A stretch of 64,000 nucleotides of DNA. Source: Acinetobacter brisouisimilis. Lineage in GTDB: Bacteria > Pseudomonadota > Gammaproteobacteria > Pseudomonadales > Moraxellaceae. The DNA is taken from contig NZ_KB851218.1 of assembly GCF_000368265.1 (NCBI RefSeq), forward strand, positions 1 through 64,000, read 5' to 3'. The notes under the pieces are model-generated. The model ran no database searches, was not told the DNA's origin, and was given only the letters and a program-made list of their open reading frames with translations. This document shows, piece after piece, positions 27,654 to 37,549 of the stretch; position 1 is the stretch's first letter, and every line of letters begins with the position of its first letter. The translations under genes and the position numbers were made by a program.

Positions 27654-29117
27654 TCAGAATGTCGACAACCCTGACCATTCCATAAAACGATATAAGGCAT
27701 ATTTCAGTTTCGAGCTATCTGCATACTTGCTGTAGTCCACACTGATTTGACGACCATTCAGGTTTTCCCAAGCCGTATTAAAATAACGCTGTGCATCAAC
27801 AAACACAGGGGTCTGTGTCGCACCAATCACACGCAAATCAGTTTCCAGATTGTAGTTTTTCAAATTGCGTGCGGTAAAATTGGCTGAACCAAGTAACAAC
27901 TCAGATTGTGTCACATTGTGCTTTAACAGCATTTTAGTGTGGGCTTGCTCGCCATGCGTGTCATTCCAACGGATCTGAATCCCCGCATCATGCAATTCTG
28001 CTGCAACTTCACGGTTTGGAATTCCATTTTTCTTTAAACCAAAAGCATCTTTATTCGGATCGAGTAACACGCGAATCTGTACGCCACGGCGTTTAGCTTG
28101 TTTCAAAGCATCAATAATTTTACGTTCTGACAAGTAGAACATCGCCAGATCAATATGATCTTGTGGTTTCGCGGTATTGATCATGTTCAGTGCTGCCCGA
28201 TAAATCGCAGCTTCGGTGAGCACCTGAACCTGTGGCAGATTTTTTGCACCTTCTTGCTGCCCAATAATCACGACACCCATGTCCCCTTGTGACATTTCTG
28301 CTACGGGTTGCTCAGAGTTTAAAATATCGACAGCCACAGGGCCTGATACCAATAAAGCGACATTGTCATGATGTGAACTACCATCATGTGGGTTGGCCGA
28401 GGTCACCAGACCTTTCCAGCCCTGATCGGTATCCACCACAATCATTTTACGATGATTGGCTTTAAAATTCAGCAAGTTAAAATAACTACGCAGTGTCACC
28501 TTGCCTTGTCCAAATGGATTCGGTAACCAGCCTGCTTGCGGATTATTGCCTGCGCCCTGACAGCACAAATACCAAAAACCTGACCATACAGGATTCGGTG
28601 TCCGTAGCGGTGTGAGATTGGTTTCAATCACGTCAACACCTGCCTGACGCAACTTGCGATAGTGTTCAGGTGCAAGCCCACCATACACCGAGTTAATCGG
28701 GTCGGTAATGACTTTAATTTCGATATTTGGAGATTGAATGCGCTTTCTAATCAACGCTTGTGTCAGCTCTTGTGTCAAATGTCGTTGAGGCTGGGCATGT
28801 TCGCCCATTTCGTCATTAAATAAAAACATATCAATGACAATCGTGGTCTTAGCCTGCTCAACCAAACTCAGCATTTGATTAAAAATACGCTGATCTTGTT
28901 GTACCTTTCCTGTTGCATCAACATAAGTTTCGTCGGCAAAAAACTGCACATCGGCATGCTGCAATGCGCCCGTATAGTCAATCCCGCGTGGCAACGGTTT
29001 GACCGTATGGTACACTGCAGAAGACGCATAGCCAATAAAGAAAATACCAGCGAGCAGCCCTGCATAATGGCGGGGAGACCATTGTAACTTATCATTAATT
29101 CTGTGAAATATACGCAT
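27654..29117 (-). CDS. Phospholipase D / cardiolipin synthase-like protein, membrane anchored
   Basis: 487 residues with one N-terminal membrane helix (about 18-37) and two PLD-type domains. The first HKD motif is intact: His222, Lys224, Asp229 in HRKMIVVD, followed by TSANPHD. The second keeps His393 and Lys395 (HTKMLLKH) and the downstream GSANFTARN, but position 400, normally Asp, is His. Such proteins hydrolyse or transfer phosphatidyl groups; whether this is a cardiolipin synthase or a phosphodiesterase cannot be told. Leftward and apparently separate from the receptor gene upstream of it (about 100 bases between). Confidence 0.85.
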   Translation of the reverse strand: MRIFHRINDKLQWSPRHYAGLLAGIFFIGYASSAVYHTVKPLPRGIDYTGALQHADVQFFADETYVDATGKVQQDQRIFNQMLSLVEQAKTTIVIDMFLFNDEMGEHAQPQRHLTQELTQALIRKRIQSPNIEIKVITDPINSVYGGLAPEHYRKLRQAGVDVIETNLTPLRTPNPVWSGFWYLCCQGAGNNPQAGWLPNPFGQGKVTLRSYFNLLNFKANHRKMIVVDTDQGWKGLVTSANPHDGSSHHDNVALLVSGPVAVDILNSEQPVAEMSQGDMGVVIIGQQEGAKNLPQVQVLTEAAIYRAALNMINTAKPQDHIDLAMFYLSERKIIDALKQAKRRGVQIRVLLDPNKDAFGLKKNGIPNREVAAELHDAGIQIRWNDTHGEQAHTKMLLKHNVTQSELLLGSANFTARNLKNYNLETDLRVIGATQTPVFVDAQRYFNTAWENLNGRQISVDYSKYADSSKLKYALYRFMEWSGLSTF

Positions 29118-29220
29118 AAAAATAAACCTAACCCAATAGCGTCAGGCTAGGTTCTCTCTCAGATTTTTTCAAGAGTAATTTCGTGATGGGAAGCACTCCT
29201 GTCACGAATTCAGCAGCATC

Positions 29221-31236
29221 TTAGAAGTTAAAATCCACACCAATGGTAAAGTTACGCCCCACTTGTGGCACATTGGCAAGGAATGATTCATGCTGATAGA
29301 CTTTGGCATCCAGCAAGTTGTTGGCTTGAGCATATAAACGATAGCCTGTTTTCGGGTTGACTTGTCCTGTATATGCCAAACCCAGATTTAACATGTTGTA
29401 GCCTTTGGTAGCAGTTTCATAATTGGCGATATCATCCTGATTAAACACATGATAATACTCTGCTGTTGCTGAGTAGCCATCACCAAAGTCTGCTTTGAAA
29501 CGTGTCCCTAGACGTCCCCCCGGAATACGTGGTGCATTGCCTTGATTATCGAGTTTGCCACGCACATAGTCACCAAACAGACCTGCATTCCAGACCGGTG
29601 AAAGCTGATAACTCAAGTCCGCATCAACGCCATAAAAATGCGCTTGTGCCTGACTATATTGAATCAAACGAAAATCCTGATATTGATCGAGCGTTTTGGC
29701 ATAAATAAAGTTATCAAACCAGTTCTGGAACACGCTAACGTTATATTTCAAACGGTCATTGTTAAAGTGCAGCCCCAATTCAAGGTTATTGGATTTCTCT
29801 TTATTTAAATTGTCATTGCCCAATTCATAGGTATTGGTCGCCATATGCTTGCCATCAGAATATAACTCCTGAGCAACAGGTAAGCGTTCTTGATGCGATG
29901 CTGTCAGTGACAGTTTATAGTTTGGAATAAACTCCCAACTGGTTGAACCTGCAAGCGAATAGGCTGTACCACTGTAGTCTTTTTGGGTGGAGTCAATATT
30001 GATATTTTGCTGGTCAATCCGCGATGACACTTCAAAATTCAGATGATTGAGCCGCTTTTGTTGTAACGCAAATAGGCTGTATTTTTTGGTCGTGTTCGGA
30101 TTCATCAACGATTCATCACCATTGATACTGAGTTTTTGCTGGGTAAACTGTGTTCCAATTTGCCCTCTCCAGCCCGCCCACGGGTTGTTGCTCAAGGTAA
30201 TCCGCGCATCTGTACCTTTACTGCTAAAGCGAGTATCTGGAGTATCACCCGCCATTTCGGTATGTTGATAATCGGTATAGTTGGCTTGAGCCGATAATTT
30301 GTTAAAACCTGCAAATGGATCTTTCAACTCGGTTTTAATGTCGTAGCGTTTTTCCTTTAAGTTAATCCAGCCTTGTGCATCATCCCCACCAGCCACTGCT
30401 GTGCCACAACCGACCAAGCTGTTGCCGCTGCGCTCACAGGTGCTATAAAGTTCGTTATCGGCAGGAATACCATATTGGTCATGGCGCTGGCTAAAGGAAA
30501 TTCCTGTATATCCTCGGTCATAAATCCACGACAGGCCCACATTATAGTCTTTGGAATCTGCAAAAGTGCTGTCCTGACGACGATCTTCGCTTTGCAGATC
30601 TTTTGGCAAAATATAGTTATTGGCATCGCGTTTTAAGCCACCCAGACGCAGTGCAAACTGATCGCCTAATCCAATCGTGGCATTGCCAGAATACAGCAGT
30701 TCATCACTTCCTGAGTTATAGCGCACGCCTGCACGACCACTATAGCCACCTTCAGGCATTTTCGTGGGAATCTTATCATCCACCACATTGATCAAACCAC
30801 CGACAGATCCTGCAGCATATAACAAGGCTTCAGGGCCTTTAAGAATCTGAATTTCCTGTGCCGAATTCGGATCCACTGTCACTGCATGGTCAGGTGACAC
30901 ACTTGATACATCTAGGGCATCTCCCCCATTTTGGATGATTTTGACACGTGCCCCATCTTGTCCACGAATCACAGGGCGACTCACCCCGCCTGTGTACTGT
31001 GCCGAATAAACCCCTGCCTGACCATTTAAAGCATTACCAATCGTAGTTGCACCTTCAATCAAGGTTTTCTGATCGACAACAACATCACCAGCAGTTGAAT
31101 TTACTTTTGGTTTTTTGGTGACATGAACTTGAATAGTAGGTAAATCGCTTTCTTCCACAGATGCATCTTGCGCCATGACGTGTTGAATCGCCAGCGATAA
31201 AATGGAAAGAGCAAACACATGTTTCTTAAAAGGCAT
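29221..31236 (-). CDS. TonB-dependent outer-membrane receptor, ZnuD-like (zinc uptake)
   Basis: A 671-residue receptor with signal peptide (cut after HVMA), TonB-box region (LPTIQVHVT), plug domain with the conserved VIRGQDGARVKIIQNG and the SPDHAVTVDP segment typical of the ZnuD family, and a barrel ending in F (IGVDFNF). One extracellular loop has a Cys pair (STCERSG...VGCG). A near-perfect Zur operator lies 27 bases upstream of the ATG, which argues for zinc as substrate and repression when zinc is plentiful. An ATG three codons upstream (31245) is possible, but has no room for a ribosome site. Confidence 0.87.
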   Translation of the reverse strand: MPFKKHVFALSILSLAIQHVMAQDASVEESDLPTIQVHVTKKPKVNSTAGDVVVDQKTLIEGATTIGNALNGQAGVYSAQYTGGVSRPVIRGQDGARVKIIQNGGDALDVSSVSPDHAVTVDPNSAQEIQILKGPEALLYAAGSVGGLINVVDDKIPTKMPEGGYSGRAGVRYNSGSDELLYSGNATIGLGDQFALRLGGLKRDANNYILPKDLQSEDRRQDSTFADSKDYNVGLSWIYDRGYTGISFSQRHDQYGIPADNELYSTCERSGNSLVGCGTAVAGGDDAQGWINLKEKRYDIKTELKDPFAGFNKLSAQANYTDYQHTEMAGDTPDTRFSSKGTDARITLSNNPWAGWRGQIGTQFTQQKLSINGDESLMNPNTTKKYSLFALQQKRLNHLNFEVSSRIDQQNINIDSTQKDYSGTAYSLAGSTSWEFIPNYKLSLTASHQERLPVAQELYSDGKHMATNTYELGNDNLNKEKSNNLELGLHFNNDRLKYNVSVFQNWFDNFIYAKTLDQYQDFRLIQYSQAQAHFYGVDADLSYQLSPVWNAGLFGDYVRGKLDNQGNAPRIPGGRLGTRFKADFGDGYSATAEYYHVFNQDDIANYETATKGYNMLNLGLAYTGQVNPKTGYRLYAQANNLLDAKVYQHESFLANVPQVGRNFTIGVDFNF

Positions 31237-31262
31237 TGTAGGCATCCAGTGCTAAATTTGTT

Positions 31263-31275
31263 GTTATATTATAAC
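31263..31275 (-). promoter_or_regulatory. Zur operator upstream of the ZnuD-like gene
   Basis: The minus strand reads GTTATAATATAAC, a 13-bp palindrome identical to the core of the gammaproteobacterial Zur box, with partial matches in the flanks (ATGC and AAAT). It lies where it would overlap the promoter of the leftward receptor gene. Confidence 0.82.
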
Positions 31276-31357
31276 GCATCTTTTTATTTACAAGACTCAT
31301 TCGTGCTTTATCTAGAATTCCGTTAAAATTTTACTTTTCTATTCCTAAATTATTGTT

Positions 31358-32131
31358 ATGGCATTTACTGTGTCGCACATGTTGTTTGCACCTGCGATAT
31401 ATCGGCTCAGTCAGCGGCAGTTTCCACTTGCTGCAACTGGCATGGGTTGTATGACCCCAGACCTGTTTCGCCTATTTACCCAACAGAACATAATGATCAG
31501 TCATTTATGGCAAGGCCTGATTTTCCCTGACCTACTCATTGGTCTATTCTTTTCGGGCTTATGGTATGGTTTGTATCGTCCTGTGATTTTTACAGGTCTA
31601 GGGCTCATCGCACCGCTCCCTCAATACAGCCTCAAATTTTTCATAACAACCATTTTTGCTATTTTACTGGGAACAATCAGTCATTTCTTTTGGGACAGTT
31701 TCACTCATCTAGACGTCCGCACATGGTTTGCACGCGATTTTTTACAGCAACAAGTTGAAATTTTTAAACAACACAGTTACCCATTGCATTACATCTTACA
31801 AATCAGTACATCTTTGCTCGCGTTGCCTTGGCTATGGATTTGGTCAAAGCGTTATATCGCCAAATATCGGCAAAACTCCAGATTACCCTCGTTCGCTCAA
31901 CGACAATTTTTACAGCGTTTATATGCTTGCGCTCTACTCTGTGGCATTGGCATGCTGAGTGTTTATCTGTCGCATCATTTTGAGTTTGGGGAAAATAACG
32001 ATGAACTGATCGGACGGAGTTTTAAAGCCTTTGTACAAGGTTGGCTACTGTGTTTTAGCATCGGTTGTGGCTTGTTTTTATGGAAATATTCACAAATTCA
32101 ACCTGCTAAGAGATCGTTACCGCCACATTAA
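31358..32131 (+). CDS. DUF4184 family membrane protein
   Basis: 257 residues starting MAFTVSHMLFAPAIY, with the FTVSH...PDL opening typical of DUF4184. Histidines and aspartates in the early part (SHM, TPDLFR, SHFFWDSFTHLD) recall the metal-site layout of related membrane-bound hydrolases, but no activity is established. Several hydrophobic segments (about 57-75, 95-117, 147-167, 188-205, 225-243) make it an inner-membrane protein. Divergent from the receptor gene, so the Zur box region lies between them; it starts 83 bases from the box. Confidence 0.8.
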   Translation: MAFTVSHMLFAPAIYRLSQRQFPLAATGMGCMTPDLFRLFTQQNIMISHLWQGLIFPDLLIGLFFSGLWYGLYRPVIFTGLGLIAPLPQYSLKFFITTIFAILLGTISHFFWDSFTHLDVRTWFARDFLQQQVEIFKQHSYPLHYILQISTSLLALPWLWIWSKRYIAKYRQNSRLPSFAQRQFLQRLYACALLCGIGMLSVYLSHHFEFGENNDELIGRSFKAFVQGWLLCFSIGCGLFLWKYSQIQPAKRSLPPH

Positions 32132-32263
32132 CATGCCTTGGCGATGGTTTTTTCGCACTAAACCTTGAGCAACATGACCTAAAAGGGCATAATCGCTGAT
32201 TGATTCGCGGTACGCTGTTTACGTATACGCTCCTATTGCCAATATAGTTTGGATTTAAAAAAC

Positions 32264-34051
32264 ATGATGCGAACTCATTACTGCGGTTCTTTAACCGAAG
32301 CCCAAATTGACCAAACCGTGACCCTGTGCGGTTGGGTACACCGTCGTCGCGATCACGGTGGTGTGATCTTCCTTGATATGCGTGACCGTGATGGTCTTGT
32401 GCAAGTGGTTATTGACCCAGATACTCCTGAAGCTTTCGCAACAGCAGATAAAGCACGTTCTGAATTTGTATTAAAAATTACAGGTCGTGTCCGCCGCCGT
32501 TATGCAGGCACAGAAAATGCCAATATGGTGAGCGGTCAAATCGAAGTTTTGGGTAAAGAGATTGAAGTTCTTGCTGCTTCTGAAACACCTCCATTCCCAC
32601 TGAATGACGAAAACACCAACATTTCTGAAGAAATTCGTTTGAAATACCGTTTCTTGGACATCCGTCGTCCTGAAATGTTAGATCGTTTACGTTTCCGTTC
32701 TAAAGTCACCAACCTGATCCGTAACTATTTCGAAGATCACGGTTTCCTAGACGTTGAAACACCGATCTTGACACGTGCAACCCCAGAAGGTGCGCGCGAC
32801 TATCTCGTTCCAAGCCGTGTTTCAAATGGTAGCTTCTATGCGCTTCCACAGTCGCCACAATTGTTCAAACAGTTGTTGATGGTCGGTGGTATTGACCGTT
32901 ATTACCAAATCGCAAAATGTTTCCGTGACGAAGACTTGCGTGCAGACCGTCAGCCTGAATTTACCCAAATCGACGTTGAAACATCGTTCATGAGTGACGA
33001 TGACATCATGGATTTGATGGAAGGCTTAACAGTTAAAATGTTCAAAGAATTGTTGAATGTTCAATTCGACAAATTTGAACGTATGACCTATGCCGATGCA
33101 ATGCGTGACTATGCATCTGACAAACCAGATATGCGTATTCCGTTGAAACTGGTTGACGTTGCAGACTTGATGCAAGACGTTGAATTCAAGGTTTTCGCAG
33201 GCCCTGCTAAAGATCCTAAAGGCCGTATTGTGGCTTTACGCGTTCCAGGCGCAGGTTCACTTCCACGTAGTGCCATCGATGAATACACCAAATTCGTAAG
33301 CATTTACGGTGCAAAAGGCTTGGCTTACATCAAAGTCAACGAACTTGAAAAAGGTATCGAAGGTCTTCAATCTCCAATCGTGAAATTCATCGAGCCAATC
33401 GTGCTTGATTTGTTGAAACGCGTTGGTGCTGAAAATGGCGACATCGTATTCTTCGGCGCAGACAAAGCTAAAGTTGTAAATGACGCAATGGGCGCACTTC
33501 GTGTGAAAATTGGTCATGACCTTAAACTTGCAACTTGCGAGTGGGCGCCACTTTGGGTTGTTGATTTCCCAATGTTCGAAGAAACTGACGATGGCAAATG
33601 GACGTCTGTTCACCATCCATTCACGCTACCAAAATCTTCCGTTGAAGAGGTTAAAAACAACCCAGGCGAAGCATTGTCTGTAGCGTATGACATGGTCTTG
33701 AACGGTACTGAAATCGGTGGTGGTTCACTTCGTATCTATACTTTAGAAATGCAAAAAGCCATTTTTGAAGCATTGGGTATTAGCGAAGAAGAAGCTGAAG
33801 AAAAATTCAGCTTCTTGTTAAATGCGTTGAAATATGGTGCACCTCCGCACGGTGGTTTGGCATTTGGTTTAGACCGTCTTGTTATGCTCATGACTGGCGC
33901 TTCTTCAATTCGTGATGTGATTGCATTCCCGAAAACCAAAACTGCTGAATGTCCATTGACTCAAGCCCCTGCACCAGTTGAAGCGAATCAATTGCGTGAT
34001 TTAGGTATTCGTTTACGTGAAAAACCAAAAGCTGAAGTGAAAGAAGCTTAA
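32264..34051 (+). CDS. aspS: Aspartyl-tRNA synthetase
   Basis: Charges tRNA-Asp. 595 residues, the bacterial length, with an N-terminal OB-fold anticodon domain ([15 protein letters not shown]), class II motif 2 ([17 protein letters not shown]) and motif 3 ([15 protein letters not shown]), and the bacterial GAD insertion between. Two adjacent ATGs (32264, 32267) fit the family; the TTG at 32249 is too far upstream. Lacking information on Asn-tRNA synthetase I cannot say whether it is discriminating. In Acinetobacter aspS marks one boundary of the OC locus. Confidence 0.97.
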   Translation: MMRTHYCGSLTEAQIDQTVTLCGWVHRRRDHGGVIFLDMRDRDGLVQVVIDPDTPEAFATADKARSEFVLKITGRVRRRYAGTENANMVSGQIEVLGKEIEVLAASETPPFPLNDENTNISEEIRLKYRFLDIRRPEMLDRLRFRSKVTNLIRNYFEDHGFLDVETPILTRATPEGARDYLVPSRVSNGSFYALPQSPQLFKQLLMVGGIDRYYQIAKCFRDEDLRADRQPEFTQIDVETSFMSDDDIMDLMEGLTVKMFKELLNVQFDKFERMTYADAMRDYASDKPDMRIPLKLVDVADLMQDVEFKVFAGPAKDPKGRIVALRVPGAGSLPRSAIDEYTKFVSIYGAKGLAYIKVNELEKGIEGLQSPIVKFIEPIVLDLLKRVGAENGDIVFFGADKAKVVNDAMGALRVKIGHDLKLATCEWAPLWVVDFPMFEETDDGKWTSVHHPFTLPKSSVEEVKNNPGEALSVAYDMVLNGTEIGGGSLRIYTLEMQKAIFEALGISEEEAEEKFSFLLNALKYGAPPHGGLAFGLDRLVMLMTGASSIRDVIAFPKTKTAECPLTQAPAPVEANQLRDLGIRLREKPKAEVKEA

Positions 34052-34065
34052 TCTTTGACTTCGCT

Positions 34066-34095
34066 AAAAAAACCCTGCCTTGTGCAGGGTTTTTT
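34066..34095 (+). terminator. Intrinsic terminator after aspS
   Basis: AAAAAACCCTGC / GCAGGGTTTTTT 12-bp stem with a 5-nt loop. Confidence 0.9.
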
Positions 34096-34364
34096 CTTGC
34101 AATAAATAGAGATTCTTCTTAAAAAATGCCACTTTTAACAATCGGGTTTCAAATTTCCTTTTGAGTTTTTCTCCAATCACGCTTACAGTACGCGGCGATA
34201 GTCTATATTCTGCTGCAATGGTTCTTGCCCTAATTATTCTATTGATCAATTTATTTTGTTTTTAAGATGCTCATCTCTTTTTGATTTTATCTATCTTAGA
34301 TTTTTAAGTTTCTTTGCAAAATTTTCTCTCACCATATCTTTTAAAAAGATTCTTGAGTCAAAAT

Positions 34365-35249
34365 ATGGCTATTTATTTATTACTCAAATTTATTGCAATT
34401 TTTCCGCTGCCATTTTTACAAAAAATCGCGACTTGGGCGGCTTACATCCTCTTCCACACCAACTCCTCCATCAAACGGATTACCACGATTAATCTGGAAT
34501 TGGCTTATCCAGAGCTCGAGCAAACCGTTCTACAAGAACGCATTCGCCTGAGTATCCAAAGCCAATGTCTGACATATATCGAATTTGTGAAATGCTGGGG
34601 AATGCCACCTCAGTATAGCCTTGACTTACTTAAGAATGTTCATGGTGCCAATCTGTTAGAAAAGGCTTTAGCCAATAAAAAAGGCGTCATTGTAGTTATT
34701 CCTCATTTTGGTTGTTGGGAACTCTTAAACGCATGGCTAAACATATATACACAACCGATGATTATGTATAAACCCAGCAAAACCAAGGGAATGAATCGCT
34801 ATATTTTGGATGCACGCCAAAAATTTAACGCGACCTTAGTGCCGACAGATAAAGTAGGCATACGCCAGATTTTTAAACATCTTAAACAGGGCGGTCTCAC
34901 CGTGGTTTTACCCGATCATTTACCAAAACCATCTGGTGGAATTTATTCTCTGTTTTTTCAACAAAATACATTGTCAGCAACCCTTGTATCTAAAATGGCG
35001 GCTCAGACTCAATGTAATGTGATCGGTTTAAGCTGTATCCGTAATAGTGAACTGTCGAGCTTTGATGTGCATTGCACCGAATTACCGCAAACGATTCTCT
35101 CGAAAGATTTACAGCAGTCTGTCGATAGTTTGAATCTCACCATGCAAGAGATGGTTAATACCGCTCCCGAACAATACATCTGGTCGTACAAGCGTTTCAG
35201 AAATTGTTATGGCAATATTAATATTTATCGCAAGCAATCAATAACTTAA
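34365..35249 (+). CDS. Lipid A late acyltransferase family protein (LpxL/LpxM-like)
   Basis: Probably adds a secondary acyl chain to lipid A or a related lipid. The catalytic HX4E motif is His114-Glu119 (HFGCWE), followed by YKPSK and PDHLPKPSGG segments typical of the family. The N-terminus has a hydrophobic membrane-binding helix (about 5-27). The ATG at 34365 (MAIYLLLKF) gives 294 residues, the usual size; a longer frame from 34314 adds 17 residues with no family resemblance. It lies in the aspS-side arm of the OC locus, consistent with lipooligosaccharide assembly. Which acyl position it serves is unknown. Confidence 0.88.
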   Translation: MAIYLLLKFIAIFPLPFLQKIATWAAYILFHTNSSIKRITTINLELAYPELEQTVLQERIRLSIQSQCLTYIEFVKCWGMPPQYSLDLLKNVHGANLLEKALANKKGVIVVIPHFGCWELLNAWLNIYTQPMIMYKPSKTKGMNRYILDARQKFNATLVPTDKVGIRQIFKHLKQGGLTVVLPDHLPKPSGGIYSLFFQQNTLSATLVSKMAAQTQCNVIGLSCIRNSELSSFDVHCTELPQTILSKDLQQSVDSLNLTMQEMVNTAPEQYIWSYKRFRNCYGNINIYRKQSIT

Positions 35250-35396
35250 AGTTTAGTGTGTAAATCTGGTAATTGAGAAAACTCAGCTAGAAATTTATAT
35301 GAATCTGTATTGCCTTCAGTCAATTATTTTTATTCATTTGAGCTCAATTCTTAACAGTGGCATAATAAGGTGCTTTTTTTATATCAGGTGAAAACC

Positions 35397-35615
35397 ATGG
35401 CTATGCGTCCAGAAGTCCGCCGTCGTTCCTTGGTGGTGATTGTGTTTTCTTTAGCCCAATGGGGCATTATGAACTATATTATTCATAATCAGCTTATGAA
35501 CATCACCACAAGCCAACGTGTTTTATACTTCTGTTTCAGCAGCTTATCTGCTGCCCTACTCATTTTCTGTGCACTGATTTATATGGTGCTGAAGGGTAAT
35601 GCGGATAATCAGTAA
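35397..35615 (+). CDS. Small inner-membrane protein of unknown function
   Basis: 72 residues beginning MAMRPEVRRRSLVVIVFS. Two hydrophobic helices (about 11-29 and 41-64) with a basic N-terminus, so both ends are likely cytoplasmic. AGG at 35386-35388 lies eight bases before the ATG and favours it over the upstream frame start at 35370. No family recognised. It sits in the rightward arm between acyltransferase and glycosyltransferase genes, but nothing shows a role in glycan assembly. Confidence 0.6.
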   Translation: MAMRPEVRRRSLVVIVFSLAQWGIMNYIIHNQLMNITTSQRVLYFCFSSLSAALLIFCALIYMVLKGNADNQ

Positions 35616-35657
35616 GACCTAAATTCTTGTTCATCTTATTATTATGGAACAGTAACA

Positions 35658-36710
35658 TTGCGCCATTCATCTTTAAAAATCTTGCATATTGCAAATTTCA
35701 AAACTGACAATAATGGCTCAATGTTTTACAACACCGATGCCAAGATTCAACATGGTTTAATTGAGCTTGGGCACTATGTGCATGCCTTTGACTATAAATA
35801 CATGGTCAGAAAAAGTAACATTTTCAATACCACTTCCCTCTCTCATAAAAAAACTCATCAGCAACTGATTGAACTTTGTCAAAATGTGCACTTTGACCTG
35901 ATTTTAATTGGGCATATCCATTTACCAAAAGAATTACTCAAGCAACTTAAAGCGATTAACCAAGCCAAAGTTGCCATGTGGTTTGTTGATCCAATCAACG
36001 AACCTCACCGTCTTGACCATTTCAAAGAAATGCATAGCGAAGTCGATCATGTCTTTGTTACAACGGCCGGACAGCACTTACAGAATCTATCCGAAGTCTG
36101 TGATCATCCTGTATTTGCATTTACGCCAAACCTGAGTTTGCATTCGATTGAATATGCGCGTGAAGACTGGCTCAAATTTGACTATGACTGTATTTTCTGC
36201 GGTTCAAATAGTAAATATCCTGAACGTGAGCAATTTATTAGCCATTTAACCGAGCAGCTTCCTGAGTTCAAATTTAAGCTTGGTGCATGTTTAGGACGAC
36301 CGTCTCTATTTGGGCATGAATATCAAGCTGCTGTCCGCAACAGTTTAATGGGCATTAACTACTCAAAGTATAATGATATTTATATGTATAGCAGTGACCG
36401 TCTTGCTCAGCTTACAGGAATGGGATGTTTAGTTTTTACTGCCCAAACACCAGGTCTAGCAGAATTATTTCCTGAAGATAGCGTGGTATATTTTCAAGAT
36501 ACTTCTGATTTACTTGAGAAATTAAAATACTATCAGCAGCATCCTGAAAAAGCTGTTGAAATTGCACAGCGTGGTTATGCACTTGCACATTCAATTTTTG
36601 AAGCCAAGTATATTCTGCAACAATGGTTAAATTTGATTGATCAGCAGCCATTAAATTCTCCTTGGCAAGCTGAAATCTATGCTAAAGGGCAACGTATTAC
36701 CCATGTCTAA
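35658..36710 (+). CDS. Glycosyltransferase, CgeB-like (GT-B fold)
   Basis: 350 residues in a GT-B arrangement: an N-terminal Rossmann half (KILHIANFK, DLILIGHIHLP) and a C-terminal half resembling Pfam Glyco_trans_1_2 (YSSDRLAQLTGMGCLVFTAQTPGLAE...YYQQHPEKAVEIAQRGY). It starts at TTG 35658 with GGA nine bases upstream; no in-frame ATG is near. The donor and acceptor are unknown. Its last eight bases overlap the start of the next gene, so the two glycosyltransferases are translated together. Confidence 0.8.
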   Translation: MRHSSLKILHIANFKTDNNGSMFYNTDAKIQHGLIELGHYVHAFDYKYMVRKSNIFNTTSLSHKKTHQQLIELCQNVHFDLILIGHIHLPKELLKQLKAINQAKVAMWFVDPINEPHRLDHFKEMHSEVDHVFVTTAGQHLQNLSEVCDHPVFAFTPNLSLHSIEYAREDWLKFDYDCIFCGSNSKYPEREQFISHLTEQLPEFKFKLGACLGRPSLFGHEYQAAVRNSLMGINYSKYNDIYMYSSDRLAQLTGMGCLVFTAQTPGLAELFPEDSVVYFQDTSDLLEKLKYYQQHPEKAVEIAQRGYALAHSIFEAKYILQQWLNLIDQQPLNSPWQAEIYAKGQRITHV

Positions 36711-37545
36711 GTCTGCGAAAGTTCTATTTATTTGTATCTCTCTCAAACAAAGTATAGATCGTCGCAAAGCGATAGAGCTTGAATTTATCAAATTACGCCA
36801 AGCAATTTCTGATATTGACATTGAACTTGAGTTTTTTGATGCGATCTATGGTAAAGACTTGACTACCGAAACACTTGCTCTGATCAATATTGCACGAGAG
36901 CAAGCTGGTCAGTGTAAGCGTCCGATGAGTACAGGCGAAATCGGCTGCATGCTTAGTCACTTATTTTTGTGGCAACGTATTTCAGAGCAACGTTATACAG
37001 CTTATGATCGTGTAGTGATTATTGAAGATGATGTCTATCTTGCTGCACACCATCAACATACAGCGCAATTACATAGCATGCTCAATCACCCTGCTGAGTT
37101 TATTTTTCTCAGTGGGCACTCCAAAAAAGCCCGTACACGTATTTTAGGCTATGTTTCAAAAGATAAGACCTATTTCAATATGCTCGGTTCTCGCTATCAA
37201 TACACTATGGCATGTGCTTATAGTGTCACAGCCAATGAAGCGACTAAACTGGTGAGAAAAATGTTGGCAAAAACTACGGTTGCCGATGACTGGAAATATT
37301 TACTCTCAGAAAAATCCGAAATTCCATATTATTATTTCTTTGAACAAGGTGGCGAAAATGACAGCACGATTGATGCTTCAGATCAAAATCGCAAAGATTT
37401 TTTAGTACAATATAAAGAAAATCGTTTTGCTAAAAATGCTTATAAAATATGGCAAGATATTCAAACAAGAATAGCTCTTATTCTTTCCTTTAGAAGAAAG
37501 AATATCCTTATAGAATATATCAACAATATAGTTAAAAAATTATAA
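36703..37545 (+). CDS. Glycosyltransferase family 25 (LPS glycosyltransferase)
   Basis: 280 residues beginning MSKSAKVLFICISLKQSIDRR, the usual opening of GT25 enzymes (LgtB/LgtE, Lex2B relatives). The family signature STGEIGCMLSHLFLW is present, and VVIIEDDV supplies the metal-binding acidic residues. Many GT25 members add galactose or glucose to lipooligosaccharide. The ATG at 36703 is used because it overlaps the preceding stop (ATGTCTAA); the longer frame from 36679 is unlikely. Last gene of the rightward arm. Confidence 0.88.
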   Translation: MSKSAKVLFICISLKQSIDRRKAIELEFIKLRQAISDIDIELEFFDAIYGKDLTTETLALINIAREQAGQCKRPMSTGEIGCMLSHLFLWQRISEQRYTAYDRVVIIEDDVYLAAHHQHTAQLHSMLNHPAEFIFLSGHSKKARTRILGYVSKDKTYFNMLGSRYQYTMACAYSVTANEATKLVRKMLAKTTVADDWKYLLSEKSEIPYYYFFEQGGENDSTIDASDQNRKDFLVQYKENRFAKNAYKIWQDIQTRIALILSFRRKNILIEYINNIVKKL

Positions 37546-37549
37546 AAAA

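Noticed and set aside
29180..29208. TTCGTGA/TCACGAA inverted repeat after the receptor gene
   Set aside because: The loop is 15 bases and no U-tract follows on the minus strand, so I did not call a terminator.
33257..33616. 119-codon antisense frame inside aspS
   Set aside because: It is a mirror of conserved synthetase coding sequence with no ribosome site.
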